From the NCBI RefSeq assembly GCF_023078455.1, contig NZ_CP095740.1:3398001-3462000 (forward strand): a stretch of 64,000 nt of DNA, in the 5' to 3' direction. The DNA comes from Luteibacter aegosomatis (GTDB taxonomy: Bacteria; Pseudomonadota; Gammaproteobacteria; Xanthomonadales; Rhodanobacteraceae). Numbering within the stretch: the stretch's first letter is position 1; each line of letters opens with the position of its first letter. The position numbers were made by a program, and so were the translations under genes. Positions 1 through 8,581 of this stretch are shown one piece after another. The notes beneath the pieces are model-generated. The model was not told the origin of the DNA, searched no databases, and saw nothing but the letters and a program-made list of their open reading frames with translations.

Positions 1-2
1 AT

Positions 3-122
3 TGGACCATTGATGAGGAAGAATCATTCACCGATTATCTTCGCATTTGTCCACAAGCGAAGGATTCCGGCGAATGGGACTCAAAGGGAGGACAAGCAGA
101 CACTACGCCCTTCGTACATTGA
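3..122 (+). CDS. C-terminal end of an unidentified protein (partial, runs off the left edge)
   Basis: An open frame enters from the left edge and stops with TGA at 120-122, 33 bases before virD4. The 39 visible residues are acidic and Ser/Thr-rich, with the segment DEEESFTDYLRI near the start and TTPFVH at the end. Base composition here is clearly less GC-rich than in virD4 and the rest of the window, as is common for effector or immunity genes beside type IV secretion loci. No family can be assigned from so short a piece. A second frame is also open over most of this stretch, so the choice of frame is uncertain. Confidence 0.35.
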   Translation, partial: WTIDEEESFTDYLRICPQAKDSGEWDSKGGQADTTPFVH

Positions 123-155
123 TACCAAATAAAAGCTTCCGTTAAAGGTTCAATC

Positions 156-1838
156 ATGCAAAAAAACAGGGGATATTTGGCCGTCGGCCTGCTGATCGTC
201 GCGATCATCGTCGGCGAGTTCCTGGCTGGCTACTTCACGTTGGCCTTCATAGGAATGAAACAGACGCCGCTGGCATGGAACACCTTCATCAGCTACGCCC
301 GCGCGCTCGACCTCAAGGAAGTCCAACCCTACGTCTGGAAGATCAAGACCGCCGGCTTCATCGGCTTCCTGATCCCGCTCATCCTCTGGTGCGTGGCGGC
401 GTATTTCCTGTTCCGCTCGAAGAAGCAGTCGATGCACGGCGACGCCCGCTTCGCGTCCTCGGGTGACCTGCGCAGCAAGAAGATGCTCTCCCCCGCCCCC
501 AACGGCATCCTGGTGGGCAAGTTCAAGGGCGATCTCGTCCGCCTGCCGGGCCAGCAGTTCGTGATCCTCGCCGCGCCGACCCGCTCGGGCAAGGGCGTGG
601 GCGTGGTGATCCCGAACCTGCTCGACTACCAGGAATCGGTGGTCGTGCTGGACATCAAGCAGGAGAACTTCGACCTCACCAGCGGCTGGCGCGCCAGCCA
701 GGGGCAGGAGATCTACCTGTTCAACCCGTTCGCGGAGGATCGCCGCACGCACCGCTGGAACCCGCTGAGCTACGTCTCGAAAGACCCTGCGTTCCGCGTG
801 TCCGACCTCATGAGCATCGCCTCGATGCTCTACCCCGACGTTTCCGACGACCAGAAGTTCTGGGTGAGCCAGGCGCGCAACGCGTTCATGGCCTTTACGC
901 TCTATCTCTGCGAGAAGTGGGATCACGACGAGAAGAACGGCTTGCCGATGATCCTTCGCACCAAGCCGACGCTGGGCATGGTCTATCGCCTGTCGTCCGG
1001 CGACGGCACCGACCTGCGCGAGCTCTACACACGACTGTCGAAGGAGCCCTTCCTCAGCGGCAATGCGCAGTCCGCTTTCGCCAACCTGCTGTCGCAGGCG
1101 AACGAGACGTTCGCGTCGATCCTCGGCACCTTCAAGGAGCCTCTCAACGCCTGGATCAACCCGGTGCTCGACGCCGCCACCAGCGAGGACGACTTCCTGC
1201 TCACCGACGTACGCAAGAAGAAGATGACGATCTACATCGGCATCCTGCCCAACAAGCTGGCCGAAAGCCGTCTCATCGTGAACCTGTTCTTCAGCCAGCT
1301 CATCAACCTCAATACCAAGGAGCTGCCGCAGAACAACCCCGCACTGAAGCACCAGTGCCTGCTGCTGATGGACGAATTCACCTCGATCGGCAAGGTGGAA
1401 ATCATCGCCTCGGCGGTGTCGTACATGGCCGGCTACAACGTGCGCCTGCTGCCGATCATCCAGAGCATGGCCCAGCTCGACGCCGTCTACGGCAAGGACG
1501 TGTCGCGCACCGTCATCACCAACCATGCCCTGCAGATCGTCTACGCCCCGCGCGAGCAGCAGGACGCCAACGACTACTCGGAGATGCTCGGCTACACCAC
1601 GGTTCGCCGCGAGAACATCACCAAGAGCAAGAAGGGCGACGTGAGCCGCAGCCACACCGAGGAGAAGCGCGCCCTGATGCTGCCGCAGGAACTCAAGGCG
1701 ATGGGCACGGAGAAGGAAGTGTTCCTCTACGAGGGCATTCCCCATCCGGTGATGTGCGAGAAGATCCGGTACTACGAGGACAAGTACTTCACCTCGCGCC
1801 TGATGAAGAAGGTGGATGTGCCGCAACTGGCCGTCTGA
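156..1838 (+). CDS. virD4: Type IV secretion coupling ATPase VirD4/TraG
   Basis: The 560-residue protein has the layout of an inner-membrane coupling protein that delivers substrates to a type IV secretion channel. Two N-terminal membrane segments (about residues 8-32 and 67-87) precede a cytoplasmic TraD/TraG ATPase domain. The Walker A loop is APTRSGKGVGVV (Lys146) and Walker B is LLLMDEF (Asp406-Glu407). The length matches VirD4 of the xanthomonad antibacterial T4SS. The other vir genes are not in the window and presumably lie to the left. The ATG at 156 gives the natural membrane-anchored N-terminus. Whether the substrates are toxins or DNA cannot be told from this gene alone. A stem-loop follows the stop codon, so this is probably the last gene of its transcript. 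Confidence 0.93.
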   Translation: MQKNRGYLAVGLLIVAIIVGEFLAGYFTLAFIGMKQTPLAWNTFISYARALDLKEVQPYVWKIKTAGFIGFLIPLILWCVAAYFLFRSKKQSMHGDARFASSGDLRSKKMLSPAPNGILVGKFKGDLVRLPGQQFVILAAPTRSGKGVGVVIPNLLDYQESVVVLDIKQENFDLTSGWRASQGQEIYLFNPFAEDRRTHRWNPLSYVSKDPAFRVSDLMSIASMLYPDVSDDQKFWVSQARNAFMAFTLYLCEKWDHDEKNGLPMILRTKPTLGMVYRLSSGDGTDLRELYTRLSKEPFLSGNAQSAFANLLSQANETFASILGTFKEPLNAWINPVLDAATSEDDFLLTDVRKKKMTIYIGILPNKLAESRLIVNLFFSQLINLNTKELPQNNPALKHQCLLLMDEFTSIGKVEIIASAVSYMAGYNVRLLPIIQSMAQLDAVYGKDVSRTVITNHALQIVYAPREQQDANDYSEMLGYTTVRRENITKSKKGDVSRSHTEEKRALMLPQELKAMGTEKEVFLYEGIPHPVMCEKIRYYEDKYFTSRLMKKVDVPQLAV

Positions 1839-1853
1839 CCCGCGAAGCGGCGG

Positions 1854-1881
1854 CCGGTGACAAAAACGTCACCGGTCGTTT
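1854..1881 (+). terminator. Stem-loop after virD4, probable terminator
   Basis: A perfect 8-bp stem (CCGGTGAC at 1854-1861, GTCACCGG at 1868-1875) with loop AAAAAC lies 15 bases after the virD4 stop and is followed by TCGTTTCC. The trailing T-run is short, so termination may be inefficient. The same sequence is part of a two-copy repeat (second copy near 3913). Confidence 0.5.
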
Positions 1882-1896
1882 CCATCCCATCGTTTC
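1856..1896 (+). repeat. Stem-loop repeat, copy 1
   Basis: This 41-base stretch aligns with 3913-3952 at about 32 of 41 columns with a one-base gap. Both copies carry the GTGAC...CGTCA stem followed by CGGTC, TTTCCA and CCC. The two copies bracket the small secreted protein and MASE1 genes. Confidence 0.5.
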
Positions 1897-2183
1897 TGCC
1901 GCGTCACGGTGGGAAGCGGGCCACGGCGCCTTTGGCTGGGGTGGATGGTGTGTCAGGCCGAACAACTCCGCGTGCACCTGTGCCATGGCGCTCGACGAGT
2001 CCGCCCACAGCGTCACGGATGCTGAGCGCCTGTCAGCGGTAGCCCCACGACGGATGCATCCATGGGGCAGGCAGGCAAACGGGCTGGGTGGCCGTCCATG
2101 GCGGCCCGTTTACCCAAATTCGCATATGGCTGGTGGTGACCACGCGCTACGCTACCGGGCACCAAACCGACCATGGAGGTCTT

Positions 2184-2633
2184 ATGCACATCCGTCGCAC
2201 CCTGCCGTCCCTCTCGCTGCTCGCCGGGCTGCTTGCCGGCCCCGTCCTCGCCGCCGCTCCGCCGGCCACGGGACTCGGCCAATCGTGGCCGAACACCACC
2301 GATGTCAGCACCCATCCGAATTGGCATGTGTATGTGTTCGCGCGCGGTTCGACCCGATACATCCAGATCAACGACGCCCAAGGGGTGGTTCGGGGGGCCT
2401 TTGCCCGAACACCCTACAGCTTGGTCGGCCTGCCCATCGGCACCGACGCGGGCAACCTGTCGACCCCCGACGAACCCCTGCCACCCCCGGCGAGCCGCCA
2501 GTCGGTGCAGGTCTATCAGGGCGATGGCGTCCAGGCGTTTGTCGCGCCGCAGCCGGACGGTACAGCTCGCCTGATGCTGGTGTCGAGCGATTGCAAGGCC
2601 GATCCGATCAACTGCAACAAGGGCAGCCCCTGA
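2184..2633 (+). CDS. Small secreted protein of unknown function
   Basis: The 149-residue product starts with a typical Sec signal peptide (MHIRRTLPSL followed by SLLAGLLAGPVLAAA, cleavage near residue 24), so it should be periplasmic or secreted. The mature part has a GNLSTPDEPLPPP segment and two cysteines near the C-terminus (SSDCKADPINC) that could form a disulfide. I do not recognise a family. The start was chosen because ATG 2184 is preceded by GGAGGT at 2175-2180 and begins the signal peptide exactly. It converges with the MASE1 gene, leaving only 3 bases between the stops. Confidence 0.8.
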   Translation: MHIRRTLPSLSLLAGLLAGPVLAAAPPATGLGQSWPNTTDVSTHPNWHVYVFARGSTRYIQINDAQGVVRGAFARTPYSLVGLPIGTDAGNLSTPDEPLPPPASRQSVQVYQGDGVQAFVAPQPDGTARLMLVSSDCKADPINCNKGSP

Positions 2634-2636
2634 CGG

Positions 2637-3536
2637 TCAGCGCTCTCGTAGCAGCGGGTGGGCGGCAGGCTGGCGCTTGCCGCCCACCAACAACCCCGCG
2701 GACATGACGAAAGCCAAGACGACCTGGCAATGGATGACCGCCGGGTCGCGCACGACGTGGCTGGTCAGCGCCAAGGCAATGCTCGCACCCGTGCCGGCCA
2801 TCGCCGTGCCGCGCCACCCGTAACGCCACGCCATGGCGACCATCGGCAGGATCATCGCCAATCGCGCGAGTTGCTGGGCACCCGACGTCTCGCTGGTGTT
2901 GGCCAGCCAGGTCAAGGCGACCAGCACCGGCGCCACCCCCATGCATGTGTCCCGCACCAGCGGACTGCGCAGGACCGCCCATACCGAGGGCGTGACCCGC
3001 CACCGGTCCTGGAGCGCCAGGAGGGTCGGCACGAGGGTGAGACCGCCAAGGTAACCGCCGAGCATGTACGCGCTGAAACCGACCCAAAGCAACGGTCCAG
3101 GCGAGCCGTCGGTCGACAGGGCCATCAGGGCAATCCACAGGGAGGCCGTGTCGCGCACGGTACTCAGCGCCGCGCAGCACAGGGTCGCCGTGACGACGTA
3201 GCCCATGCACAGGCGACCGTCGGGGTCGCGCAATGCGCCCCAGCGGCGTAAAGGTTTCATGCCGGCCATGCAAACGACGATTTGCGGCACCGCGGCGGCC
3301 AGGGCCCAGGCAGGGCCGAAGTCGTCGATGCAGGCCAGGGCGTTTTCCAGCACGGGAAGGAACTCTCCCAGCGCGAGGGCGGGCCAAAGCCGCATCGGCA
3401 CCAGCAACAGGCAACACAGCCGAAAGCCGACCGTCAGCTCCCAATGGGCCAGGCTCAACGCGTAGGCAATCCGGTAAAAAGCGGCGTATGCGGCCGCCAC
3501 GGCAACGTGTTGTCCCCAGATTTTCCAGTGCTCCAT
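2637..3536 (-). CDS. Stand-alone MASE1-type integral membrane protein
   Basis: The 299-residue protein is almost entirely hydrophobic, with about eight predicted membrane segments. The overall pattern (VGFRLCCLLLVPMRLWPALALGE, PQIVVCMAGMKPLRRWG) fits the MASE1 sensory membrane domain. In most known proteins MASE1 is followed by a GGDEF, EAL or histidine-kinase domain. Here the chain ends shortly after the last membrane segment with a basic tail and no output domain is visible. The start at 3536 is preferred because GAGGG lies 8-9 bases upstream. A longer frame to 3632 exists but its extra N-terminus is hydrophilic and unlikely. Function is unknown. It may pair with a separate cytoplasmic partner. 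Confidence 0.75.
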   Translation of the reverse strand: MEHWKIWGQHVAVAAAYAAFYRIAYALSLAHWELTVGFRLCCLLLVPMRLWPALALGEFLPVLENALACIDDFGPAWALAAAVPQIVVCMAGMKPLRRWGALRDPDGRLCMGYVVTATLCCAALSTVRDTASLWIALMALSTDGSPGPLLWVGFSAYMLGGYLGGLTLVPTLLALQDRWRVTPSVWAVLRSPLVRDTCMGVAPVLVALTWLANTSETSGAQQLARLAMILPMVAMAWRYGWRGTAMAGTGASIALALTSHVVRDPAVIHCQVVLAFVMSAGLLVGGKRQPAAHPLLRER

Positions 3537-3569
3537 GCCAACCCTCACGCCATCCCCTTTAGCGTCCCT

Positions 3570-3700
3570 CATGACAGCGGCAAGGGTGGCAGAAACCGCT
3601 GGCAAAATCTCGCGATAAGCCGTGGGCGACAACCCAAATCATAGGCTGATGCCGAAAACGCACTGCGGTTGCTCTGGAGCGTACGAATCGTGCCACCGTC
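3570..3700 (-). pseudogene. Possible remnant of an AraC-type regulator C-terminus
   Basis: On the minus strand one frame reads SNRSAFSASAYDLG and the overlapping next frame continues GLSPTAYREILPA. Together they resemble the last helix region of AraC/XylS regulators (SAFSRAF...FG-SP-YR). Joining them needs one frameshift, and a stop lies just upstream in the second frame. The fragment would have no upstream domain. This is weak pattern matching and could be chance in GC-rich DNA. Confidence 0.15.
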
Positions 3701-3912
3701 TCCAACTCGACCGTGCACCCATGCCTTGACACCCGACTCGTCGATCGCACGCACAGTCCCCGGGACGATCGGCCCCAGCGACGTGCCGCGAGCGGTGATG
3801 GAACGCAGGCCTGCCGCCGTCAGTGCAAGTTTCAGCGTGTCCATCGTCTTCCATTGACCTGGCATCCGACTTCGAAAGGACGCCGCCGTGGGCACGCCTG
3901 GCGTTCCGCACA

Positions 3913-3952
3913 CGTGACGAAACGTCATCGGTCTTTTCCAACCCGTCACTTC
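3913..3952 (+). repeat. Stem-loop repeat, copy 2
   Basis: It carries the perfect palindrome TGACG-AAA-CGTCA (3915-3927) followed by TCGGTCTTTTCC. It aligns with 1856-1896. Unlike copy 1 it does not follow a plus-strand gene, so a pure terminator role does not explain it. Confidence 0.5.
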
Positions 3953-4016
3953 AGTCGTCGATCCACCCTTGCTTCAATGACGGGACCGTCTATCGAAACG
4001 ACCGGAGGATCCCATC

Positions 4017-4709
4017 ATGACCGCACGCAAGACCGCCCTGATCGTCGGCGCATCGAGGGGCCTCGGCCTAGCCCTCGCCGAGGAGTTCTGCACGCGGGGA
4101 TGGGAGGTCATCGCCACCTCCCGAGGCAAGGCGAGCGGACTTGACGAACTGCGCGCGCGTCATCCCGGCAAGCTGGAACATGAACACGTCGACATCGACG
4201 ACCTGGATACCGTGCGCGCGCTTCACGCCCGCCTGGACAAACGCAAACTCGACGTGCTGTTCGTCAATGCCGGCATCGCTAAAGCCAATGAGCTCACGCC
4301 GATCGACGTCGACGAGGCCGATTTCCTCGACATGATGCGCACCAATGCGCTGGCCCCGATGCGCGTGGTCGAGTTGTTCCACGATCAGGTCGATGCCGGC
4401 AAAGGCGTGATCGCCGTCATGTCGTCGGAGATCGGCAGCATCGGCAACGCGAACGGCTTCTGGGAGCTCTACAGCTCGAGCAAGGCGGCCCTGAACATGC
4501 TGCTGGCCTCGTTCCACGCGCGCCACCCCGGCGACCGGCGTGCCGTGCTGGCGGTGGCACCGGGCTGGGTACGCACGGACATGGGCACGCAGGATGCCAC
4601 GCTGGACATTTCCGACAGCATTCCCCTGGTGGTCGACGTGGTCGAGGCCAACGCGGGCAAGCCGGGCCTGCGCTTCGTCGATCGCCACGGTGCCGTCCTG
4701 CCCTGGTAA
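4017..4709 (+). CDS. Short-chain dehydrogenase/reductase (SDR family)
   Basis: This 230-residue cytoplasmic oxidoreductase has the classical SDR fold. The N-terminal cofactor loop is [15 protein letters not shown] (glycine-rich TGxxxGxG type), followed by NAG (VNAGIA) and the catalytic block with serine in MSSEIGSIG and the Tyr-x-x-x-Lys pair in [10 protein letters not shown]. The usual PG motif follows ([10 protein letters not shown]). The arginine after the second glycine suggests NADP(H) preference, by analogy with the family. Substrate is unknown. ATG 4017 has a good GGAGG ribosome-binding site. The gene is 100 bases upstream of mutS on the same strand but functionally unrelated. Confidence 0.88.
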   Translation: MTARKTALIVGASRGLGLALAEEFCTRGWEVIATSRGKASGLDELRARHPGKLEHEHVDIDDLDTVRALHARLDKRKLDVLFVNAGIAKANELTPIDVDEADFLDMMRTNALAPMRVVELFHDQVDAGKGVIAVMSSEIGSIGNANGFWELYSSSKAALNMLLASFHARHPGDRRAVLAVAPGWVRTDMGTQDATLDISDSIPLVVDVVEANAGKPGLRFVDRHGAVLPW

Positions 4710-4809
4710 GCGCGCCGGCACACCCGGACCGTCGCCGTTCCAACGACGGTATCATGTACGACCGGCCCGCCACGGTTGGCGGGCCTTCGGCATGGAACCT
4801 CGCAAAATC

Positions 4810-7395
4810 ATGGCTTTAGCAGAAGACATCTCGGCCGCCGCCGGGCATACGCCGTTCATGCGGCAGTACCTCGCGGCAAAGGCTGAGCATCCCGATATCC
4901 TGCTGTTCTTCCGGATGGGGGACTTCTACGAGCTGTTCTACGACGACGCCCGCAAGGCGGCGCGCCTGCTCGACATCACCCTCACCCAGCGCGGCCAGTC
5001 GGCCGGCGCGCCGATTCCCATGGCCGGCGTGCCCTATCACGCGGTGGAGGGATACCTCGCCCGCCTGGTGAAGCTGGGCGAATCCGTCGCCCTCTGCGAG
5101 CAGATCGGCGATCCGGCCACCTCGAAGGGGCCGGTGAAGCGCGAAGTGGTGCGCATCGTCACGCCGGGCACGGTGACCGACGCCGCGTTGATGGAAGAGC
5201 GCCGCGACAACCTTCTGCTGTCCATCGCCGCCGGCCCGAAGGGCTACGGCCTGGCCTGGGTGGACCTCTCCACCGGCCGCTTCCTGCTCACCGAGGTGGC
5301 TTCACCCGAAGGCCTCGCCGCCGAACTGGCCCGCCTGCAACCGGCCGAGACGCTGGTCAGCGAAGACGTGGCCTGGCCGAAGCTGGTCAGCACCCTGCCC
5401 GGCCTGCGCAAGCGCCAGCCCTGGCATTTCGACGGCGACGCGGCCACCCGCGAACTCTGCCGCTTCTTCAAGACGCGAGACCTGCGCGGCTTCGGCGTCG
5501 ATGCCCTGCCCCTGGCGGTCGCCGCCGCGGGCTGCCTGCTCGGCTACGTGGAAGAAACCCAGAAGAGCGCGTTGCCCCACCTCACCGGCATGGCGGTGGA
5601 GAACGCCAGCGAAACCATCGCGATGGATGCGGCCACACGGCGCAACCTCGAAATCGATACGCACCAGAGCGGCAACGTCGACAACACGCTGCTGGGCGTG
5701 CTCGACGAAACCGTCACCCCGATGGGTGCGCGCCTGCTGCGTCGCTGGCTCAACCGCCCGCTACGCGACCGCACGACGCTGCGCGGGCGGCACCAGGCCA
5801 TCGGAAGCCTCATCGACCACCGCCGCCACGGCAGCCTGCGCGAGCGCCTGCGCGGCGTGGGCGACCTCGAACGCATCCTCGCCCGCGTGGCGCTTCGCTC
5901 GGCGCGTCCGCGCGACCTCTCCACGCTGCGCGACGGCCTGGCCGCCGCACCCGCCCTGCGCGAAGACATCGCCGGTATCGACAGCCCGCTGCTGCACGCC
6001 CTCGTCGAGCGCATCGGCGATCACGCCGACACCGCCGCCCTGCTCGCCCGCGCCATCGTGCCGCAGCCGCCGGTGCTGCTGCGCGACGGCGGCGTGCTCG
6101 CCGAAGGCTACGACGACGAACTCGACGAGCTGCGCCGCCTCTCGACCAACGCGGACCAGTTCCTGGTCGACATGGAAGAGCGCGAAAAAGCCGCCAGCGG
6201 CATTCCGACGCTGAAGGTGGGCTACAACCGCGTGCACGGCTATTACATCGAGATCACCAAGGCGCAAGCCGACAAGGCACCGCAGCACTACACGCGCCGC
6301 CAGACAACGAAGAACGCCGAACGCTACATCACCGAAGAGCTCAAGCAGTTCGAAGACAAGGTGCTCTCGGCGAAGGAGCGCTCGCTGATGCGCGAACGCG
6401 CGCTCTACGAACTCCTGCTCGACAAGCTCATCGAGCGCCTGCCCGAACTGAAGACCGCCGCCTCGGCGATGGCCGAACTCGACGTCCTGGCCGACCTCGC
6501 CGAACGCGCCGAAACGCTCGACTGGGCCATGCCCGAACTCTCCGACGCGCCCGGCATCCGCATCGAACGCGGCCGCCACCCGGTCGTGGAGAAGGTGCGC
6601 GACGAACCGTTCGAGCCGAACGACCTGGTGCTCGACAAGGGCCGCCGCATGCTGGTGATCACCGGCCCGAACATGGGCGGCAAATCCACCTACATGCGCC
6701 AGAACGCGCTCATCGTGCTGCTCGCCCACGTGGGCAGCTACGTACCGGCTTCGTCGGCGGTCATCGGCCCCATCGACCGCATCTTCACCCGCATCGGCGC
6801 GGGCGACGATCTCTCGCGCGGCCAGTCCACCTTCATGGTGGAGATGAGCGAAACGGCGAACATCCTGCACAACGCCACCGATTGCAGCCTCGTGCTGATG
6901 GACGAGGTCGGCCGCGGCACCAGCACCTACGACGGCCTGTCGCTCGCCCGTGCCGCCGCCGTACACCTGGCTTCGGTCAGTTGCGCGTTCACGCTGTTCG
7001 CCACGCACTACTTCGAACTCACGGAGTTGGCGGGCGAATTCCGCACCATCGCCAACGTGCACCTGGATGCCGTGGAATACGGCGAGCAACTGGTGTTCAT
7101 GCATACGGTGAAGGACGGGCCGGCCAATCGCAGCTTCGGCCTGCAGGTGGCGGCGCTGGCCGGCTTGCCGAAGACGGTGATCGCCGATGCGCGCAGCTAC
7201 CTCGCCGCGCTCGAGCAGGGCCACGAGGTGACGGCGGCCGTCGCCGCCCCGCCCTCCCCGGCGCCTCAGATGGGCCTGTTCGCGCCGCCGTTGCCTTCGC
7301 CGGTGGAAGAAGCCCTGCGTGCCATCGACCCGGACGACCTGAGCCCGCGCGATGCGCTGGAGCAGATCTATAAGTTGCGGAAAATGCTGCGCTGA
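4810..7395 (+). CDS. mutS: DNA mismatch repair protein MutS
   Basis: The 861-residue protein recognises mismatches and small loops and starts methyl-directed repair with MutL. The mismatch-binding Phe-x-Glu motif sits in [12 protein letters not shown] near residues 35-45. The core and clamp domains follow. The C-terminal ABC-type ATPase has Walker [10 protein letters not shown] (residues 618-626), Walker [13 protein letters not shown] and the dimerisation tail. Length matches E. coli MutS (853). I place the start at ATG 4810. An in-frame ATG at 4792 would add six residues, and neither has a strong ribosome-binding site. There is no partner repair gene nearby. Confidence 0.97.
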   Translation: MALAEDISAAAGHTPFMRQYLAAKAEHPDILLFFRMGDFYELFYDDARKAARLLDITLTQRGQSAGAPIPMAGVPYHAVEGYLARLVKLGESVALCEQIGDPATSKGPVKREVVRIVTPGTVTDAALMEERRDNLLLSIAAGPKGYGLAWVDLSTGRFLLTEVASPEGLAAELARLQPAETLVSEDVAWPKLVSTLPGLRKRQPWHFDGDAATRELCRFFKTRDLRGFGVDALPLAVAAAGCLLGYVEETQKSALPHLTGMAVENASETIAMDAATRRNLEIDTHQSGNVDNTLLGVLDETVTPMGARLLRRWLNRPLRDRTTLRGRHQAIGSLIDHRRHGSLRERLRGVGDLERILARVALRSARPRDLSTLRDGLAAAPALREDIAGIDSPLLHALVERIGDHADTAALLARAIVPQPPVLLRDGGVLAEGYDDELDELRRLSTNADQFLVDMEEREKAASGIPTLKVGYNRVHGYYIEITKAQADKAPQHYTRRQTTKNAERYITEELKQFEDKVLSAKERSLMRERALYELLLDKLIERLPELKTAASAMAELDVLADLAERAETLDWAMPELSDAPGIRIERGRHPVVEKVRDEPFEPNDLVLDKGRRMLVITGPNMGGKSTYMRQNALIVLLAHVGSYVPASSAVIGPIDRIFTRIGAGDDLSRGQSTFMVEMSETANILHNATDCSLVLMDEVGRGTSTYDGLSLARAAAVHLASVSCAFTLFATHYFELTELAGEFRTIANVHLDAVEYGEQLVFMHTVKDGPANRSFGLQVAALAGLPKTVIADARSYLAALEQGHEVTAAVAAPPSPAPQMGLFAPPLPSPVEEALRAIDPDDLSPRDALEQIYKLRKMLR

Positions 7396-7544
7396 AGCAT
7401 TGAGGCGCCCTATCGCCACGATCTGAACAATCGAATTCACTCGGGGGCGCGGGCTGCCTATAGTGGCGGCGCTTCCTCTTTCGATGCTTCAGGTTTCACG
7501 GGGCCTTACGACTCTCCATCTTCCGGTTCCGTGGCGTCCCCCGC

Positions 7545-7575
7545 CCCCATCCCGTGTCAGCAGCCCGGGATGGGG
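7545..7575. other. Inverted repeat in the mutS-hydrolase gap
   Basis: CCCCATCCC (7545-7553) and GGGATGGGG (7567-7575) form a 9-bp stem with a 13-base loop. It lies about 150 bases after mutS and 65 bases before the hydrolase start. There is no T-run, so it may be part of the hydrolase leader or a weak mutS terminator. Confidence 0.35.
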
Positions 7576-7639
7576 ATTGGGGGGCGGATTTCAGCCAAGA
7601 CGGTTTCCGGTTCCCACGACAGCATCGGCTTCCTTTTCC

Positions 7640-8581
7640 ATGGATACGCCGATGAAGATCCTGATCGCCGGCTGGCTCGCCCTGGCCCTCGCCACGACCG
7701 TTTCCGCCACGACCCCGGATCGTCTGTCGCCGGGCGATCACGTCGCCGACGTGGACGGCCTCCGTTTTCACTATCGCGTGGCGGGACACGGGCCGTTGCT
7801 CGTGGTGCAGGCACCCGGCTGGGGGATCGGCACGGACTACCTCGCCAACGGGCTGGCGCCGTTGCGGGCGCACTTCACGGTGCTGACATATGACCCGCGC
7901 GGCACCGGCGATTCGACGCCGGTGCGCGCGAACGAGCACCTGGGCAACCTCGACCTGGCGAACGACCTCGAACGGCTGCGCAAGTATTGGGGCCTTTCGA
8001 GGATGAACCTGCTGGGCCATTCCAACGGAAGCGCCATCGCCATCGTGTATGCGGAAACGCATCCGGCGCAGGTCGACAAGCTCGTGCTGGTCGGTTCACA
8101 ACTGCTCGGTTACACGGGGGATTCCGGTCCCGCCTACGATGCCGAGAAAGCGCGCAGGAAGGCATCCCCGGATTTCGCCTGGCTGCTCGCGCACATCGGA
8201 GACAAGGCGCCCTCCGACGACCAGGGATTCACCACCTATTTCCGCGAACGCGTGGGCTTTTACGTCTATGACCCCGGCAAGGACGCGCCGACCATCGTCC
8301 GCCAATTGACGAATACCATGTCGAGGTCGATGAATCGCGCGTTCGACGAGTCGCCCGCCGCGGACAAGGCACCGCCGCTGTCCGACCTGGGCAAGATCAC
8401 CGCGAAGACCCTGGTCGTGGAGGGCCGCCAGGATCCGGTATGCCCCCTGGCGGAATCGGAATTCCTGCGCGACGGCATCCACGGGGCCCGCCTCGTGGCC
8501 ATCGACCGGTCCGGGCACTTTCCGTGGGTCGAGCAGCCCGGTGCGTTCTTCGCGCCGGTGGAATCGTTCTTGTCCGAATGA
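7640..8581 (+). CDS. Exported alpha/beta-hydrolase
   Basis: The 313-residue protein starts with a signal peptide (MKILIAGWLALALATTVSA), placing it in the periplasm or outside. The mature part is a classical alpha/beta-hydrolase: oxyanion region VVQAPGWGIG, TYDPRGTGDS, nucleophile elbow LLGHSNGSA (Ser), acid in EGRQDPVCP and histidine in DRSGHFPWVEQPG. These are the family's catalytic triad positions. The sequence resembles proline-iminopeptidase-like and haloalkane-type hydrolases without fixing a substrate. Start is ATG 7640 or ATG 7652. The second begins the signal peptide directly. The stop abuts the stop of the next, convergent gene with no bases between. Confidence 0.85.
   Translation: MDTPMKILIAGWLALALATTVSATTPDRLSPGDHVADVDGLRFHYRVAGHGPLLVVQAPGWGIGTDYLANGLAPLRAHFTVLTYDPRGTGDSTPVRANEHLGNLDLANDLERLRKYWGLSRMNLLGHSNGSAIAIVYAETHPAQVDKLVLVGSQLLGYTGDSGPAYDAEKARRKASPDFAWLLAHIGDKAPSDDQGFTTYFRERVGFYVYDPGKDAPTIVRQLTNTMSRSMNRAFDESPAADKAPPLSDLGKITAKTLVVEGRQDPVCPLAESEFLRDGIHGARLVAIDRSGHFPWVEQPGAFFAPVESFLSE

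Larger units (their letters stand above)
1839..2183. other. Intergenic region after virD4
   Basis: This 345-base gap holds the stem-loop repeat copy 1 at its left end and the ribosome-binding site of the next gene (GGAGGT, 2175-2180) at its right end. Nothing else convincing is visible. Open frames through it are short and have no recognisable protein features. Confidence 0.6.
3537..4016. other. Intergenic region with stem-loop repeat and possible gene remnant
   Basis: This 480-base gap lies between the divergent MASE1 and dehydrogenase genes. It contains stem-loop repeat copy 2 (3913-3952), the dehydrogenase ribosome-binding site (GGAGG just before 4017) and a minus-strand stretch around 3600-3700. 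That stretch encodes, in two adjacent frames, words resembling the C-terminal end of an AraC-type helix-turn-helix (NRSAFSASAYDLG, then LSPTAYRE). No intact gene is convincing. Confidence 0.5.

Noticed and set aside
150..1826. Long minus-strand open frame opposite virD4 and similar mirror frames opposite mutS, cheB, cheA, recB and others
   Set aside because: They are Arg/His/Ala-rich reverse-frame shadows of strongly coding genes in GC-rich DNA, with no protein family features.
1856..1875. Clp/CRP-type operator in the GTGAC...GTCAC stems at 1856 and 3913
   Set aside because: Spacing between TGA and TCA is 8 and 7 bases, not the 6 required for the CRP/Clp site. A stem-loop explains the symmetry better.
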